Of a stretch of DNA of 6,192 bases, positions 6,088 through 6,192 are shown piece after piece (the first letter of the stretch is position 1; the number at the start of each line of letters is the position of its first letter). The notes beneath the pieces are model-generated. The model was not told the origin of the DNA. It saw nothing but the letters and a program-made list of their open reading frames with translations, and ran no database searches. Source of the DNA: Gammaproteobacteria bacterium (GTDB lineage Bacteria > Pseudomonadota > Gammaproteobacteria > SZUA-21); assembly GCA_003233075.1 (NCBI GenBank), contig QIKQ01000161.1, forward strand, positions 1 to 6,192. The letters run 5' to 3'. The translations under genes were made by a program, and so were the position numbers.

Positions 6088-6174
6088 ATAAATGTCTGTA
6101 GTGGATTTATAACACCCAAATATTAGGATGTTATATCGTGATATTGACGACCCTAAAGCCATCAGTCAAATCTT

Positions 6175-6192
6175 ATGAGGAAACTACTGGCA
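6175..6192 (+). CDS. Possible start of a downstream gene (six codons, runs off the right edge)
   Basis: ATG at 6175 opens MRKLLA, which looks like the beginning of a signal peptide or membrane segment, but six residues prove little. There is no clear Shine-Dalgarno. A 16-codon frame beginning at ATG 6128 (MLYRDIDDPKAISQIL) stops at TGA 6176-6178, overlapping this ATG as ATGA, an arrangement seen in translational coupling. Either reading could be chance. Confidence 0.2.

Larger units (their letters stand above)
5900..6097. repeat. Composite palindromic repeat after speE, bounded by 36-bp direct repeats
   Basis: A unit at 5900-5935 (GCGCTCCTGCAGGCTAC, then 11 variable bases, then AAATGTCT) recurs at 6062-6097, with 28 of 36 bases identical and the two conserved blocks at the same spacing. 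The copies are 162 bp apart. Between them lie a perfect 7-bp hairpin AGCGTTT-aca-AAACGCT (5950-5966), a GC-rich imperfect palindrome (5968-5998, GTCGC...GGCC...GGCC...GCGAC), a short GACC...GGTC stem around CATGG (6003-6015), and an 11-bp hairpin (6020-6057). The motifs resemble the TAGGAGCG-type extragenic palindromes of gammaproteobacteria. No transposase is present. A 98-codon minus-strand frame across it is judged an artefact. Confidence 0.75.

Noticed and set aside
5866..6162. 98-codon minus-strand frame containing VACRSA twice
   Set aside because: It is the translation of the palindromic repeat; the doubled motif reflects the DNA direct repeats, whose 162-bp spacing keeps the same frame.

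Overview
The window is AT-rich and looks like the chromosome of a gammaproteobacterium, probably a marine or other free-living one. The evidence is an E. coli-type biosynthetic arginine decarboxylase (SpeA), a spermidine synthase with the proteobacterial YPSGWW motif, the apparent N-terminus of the divisome protein FtsB, and two kinds of intergenic palindromic repeat. No phage, plasmid, CRISPR or defence gene was seen, and I see no clear case for a wholly new system.

Layout. (1) 1-102, minus: the first codons of a probable ftsB, running off the left edge. (2) About 103-573: non-coding, with a 131-bp inverted-repeat element (149-279) and a unique AT-rich stretch that contains an open frame continuing past the stop of the next gene. 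(3) 574-4713, minus: four tightly packed genes read speA, then a beta-hydroxyacid dehydrogenase, a four-helix membrane protein, and a small exported protein with one calcium-loop (VCBS/FG-GAP-like) motif. Gaps are 19 nt, a 23-nt overlap, and 34 nt, so one operon is likely. (4) 4714-5036: a 323-bp divergent control region with a good sigma70-type promoter for speA, a hairpin in the speA leader, a 10-bp direct repeat and weaker promoter candidates for speE. (5) 5037-5900, plus: speE. (6) 5900-6097: a composite palindromic repeat starting at the speE stop codon. (7) 6098-6192: mostly unassigned, with a possible gene start at 6175.

How the genes work together. SpeA makes agmatine from arginine. 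Agmatine must then become putrescine through agmatinase (SpeB) or the AguA/AguB route, neither of which is in the window. SpeE adds an aminopropyl group from decarboxylated SAM (the SpeD product, also not in the window) to give spermidine. The divergent speA/speE arrangement would let one intergenic region control the first and last steps. The dehydrogenase next to speA could reduce a small semialdehyde, possibly one from polyamine breakdown, but this rests only on position. The last two genes of the operon have no recognised function and appear to start with TTG.
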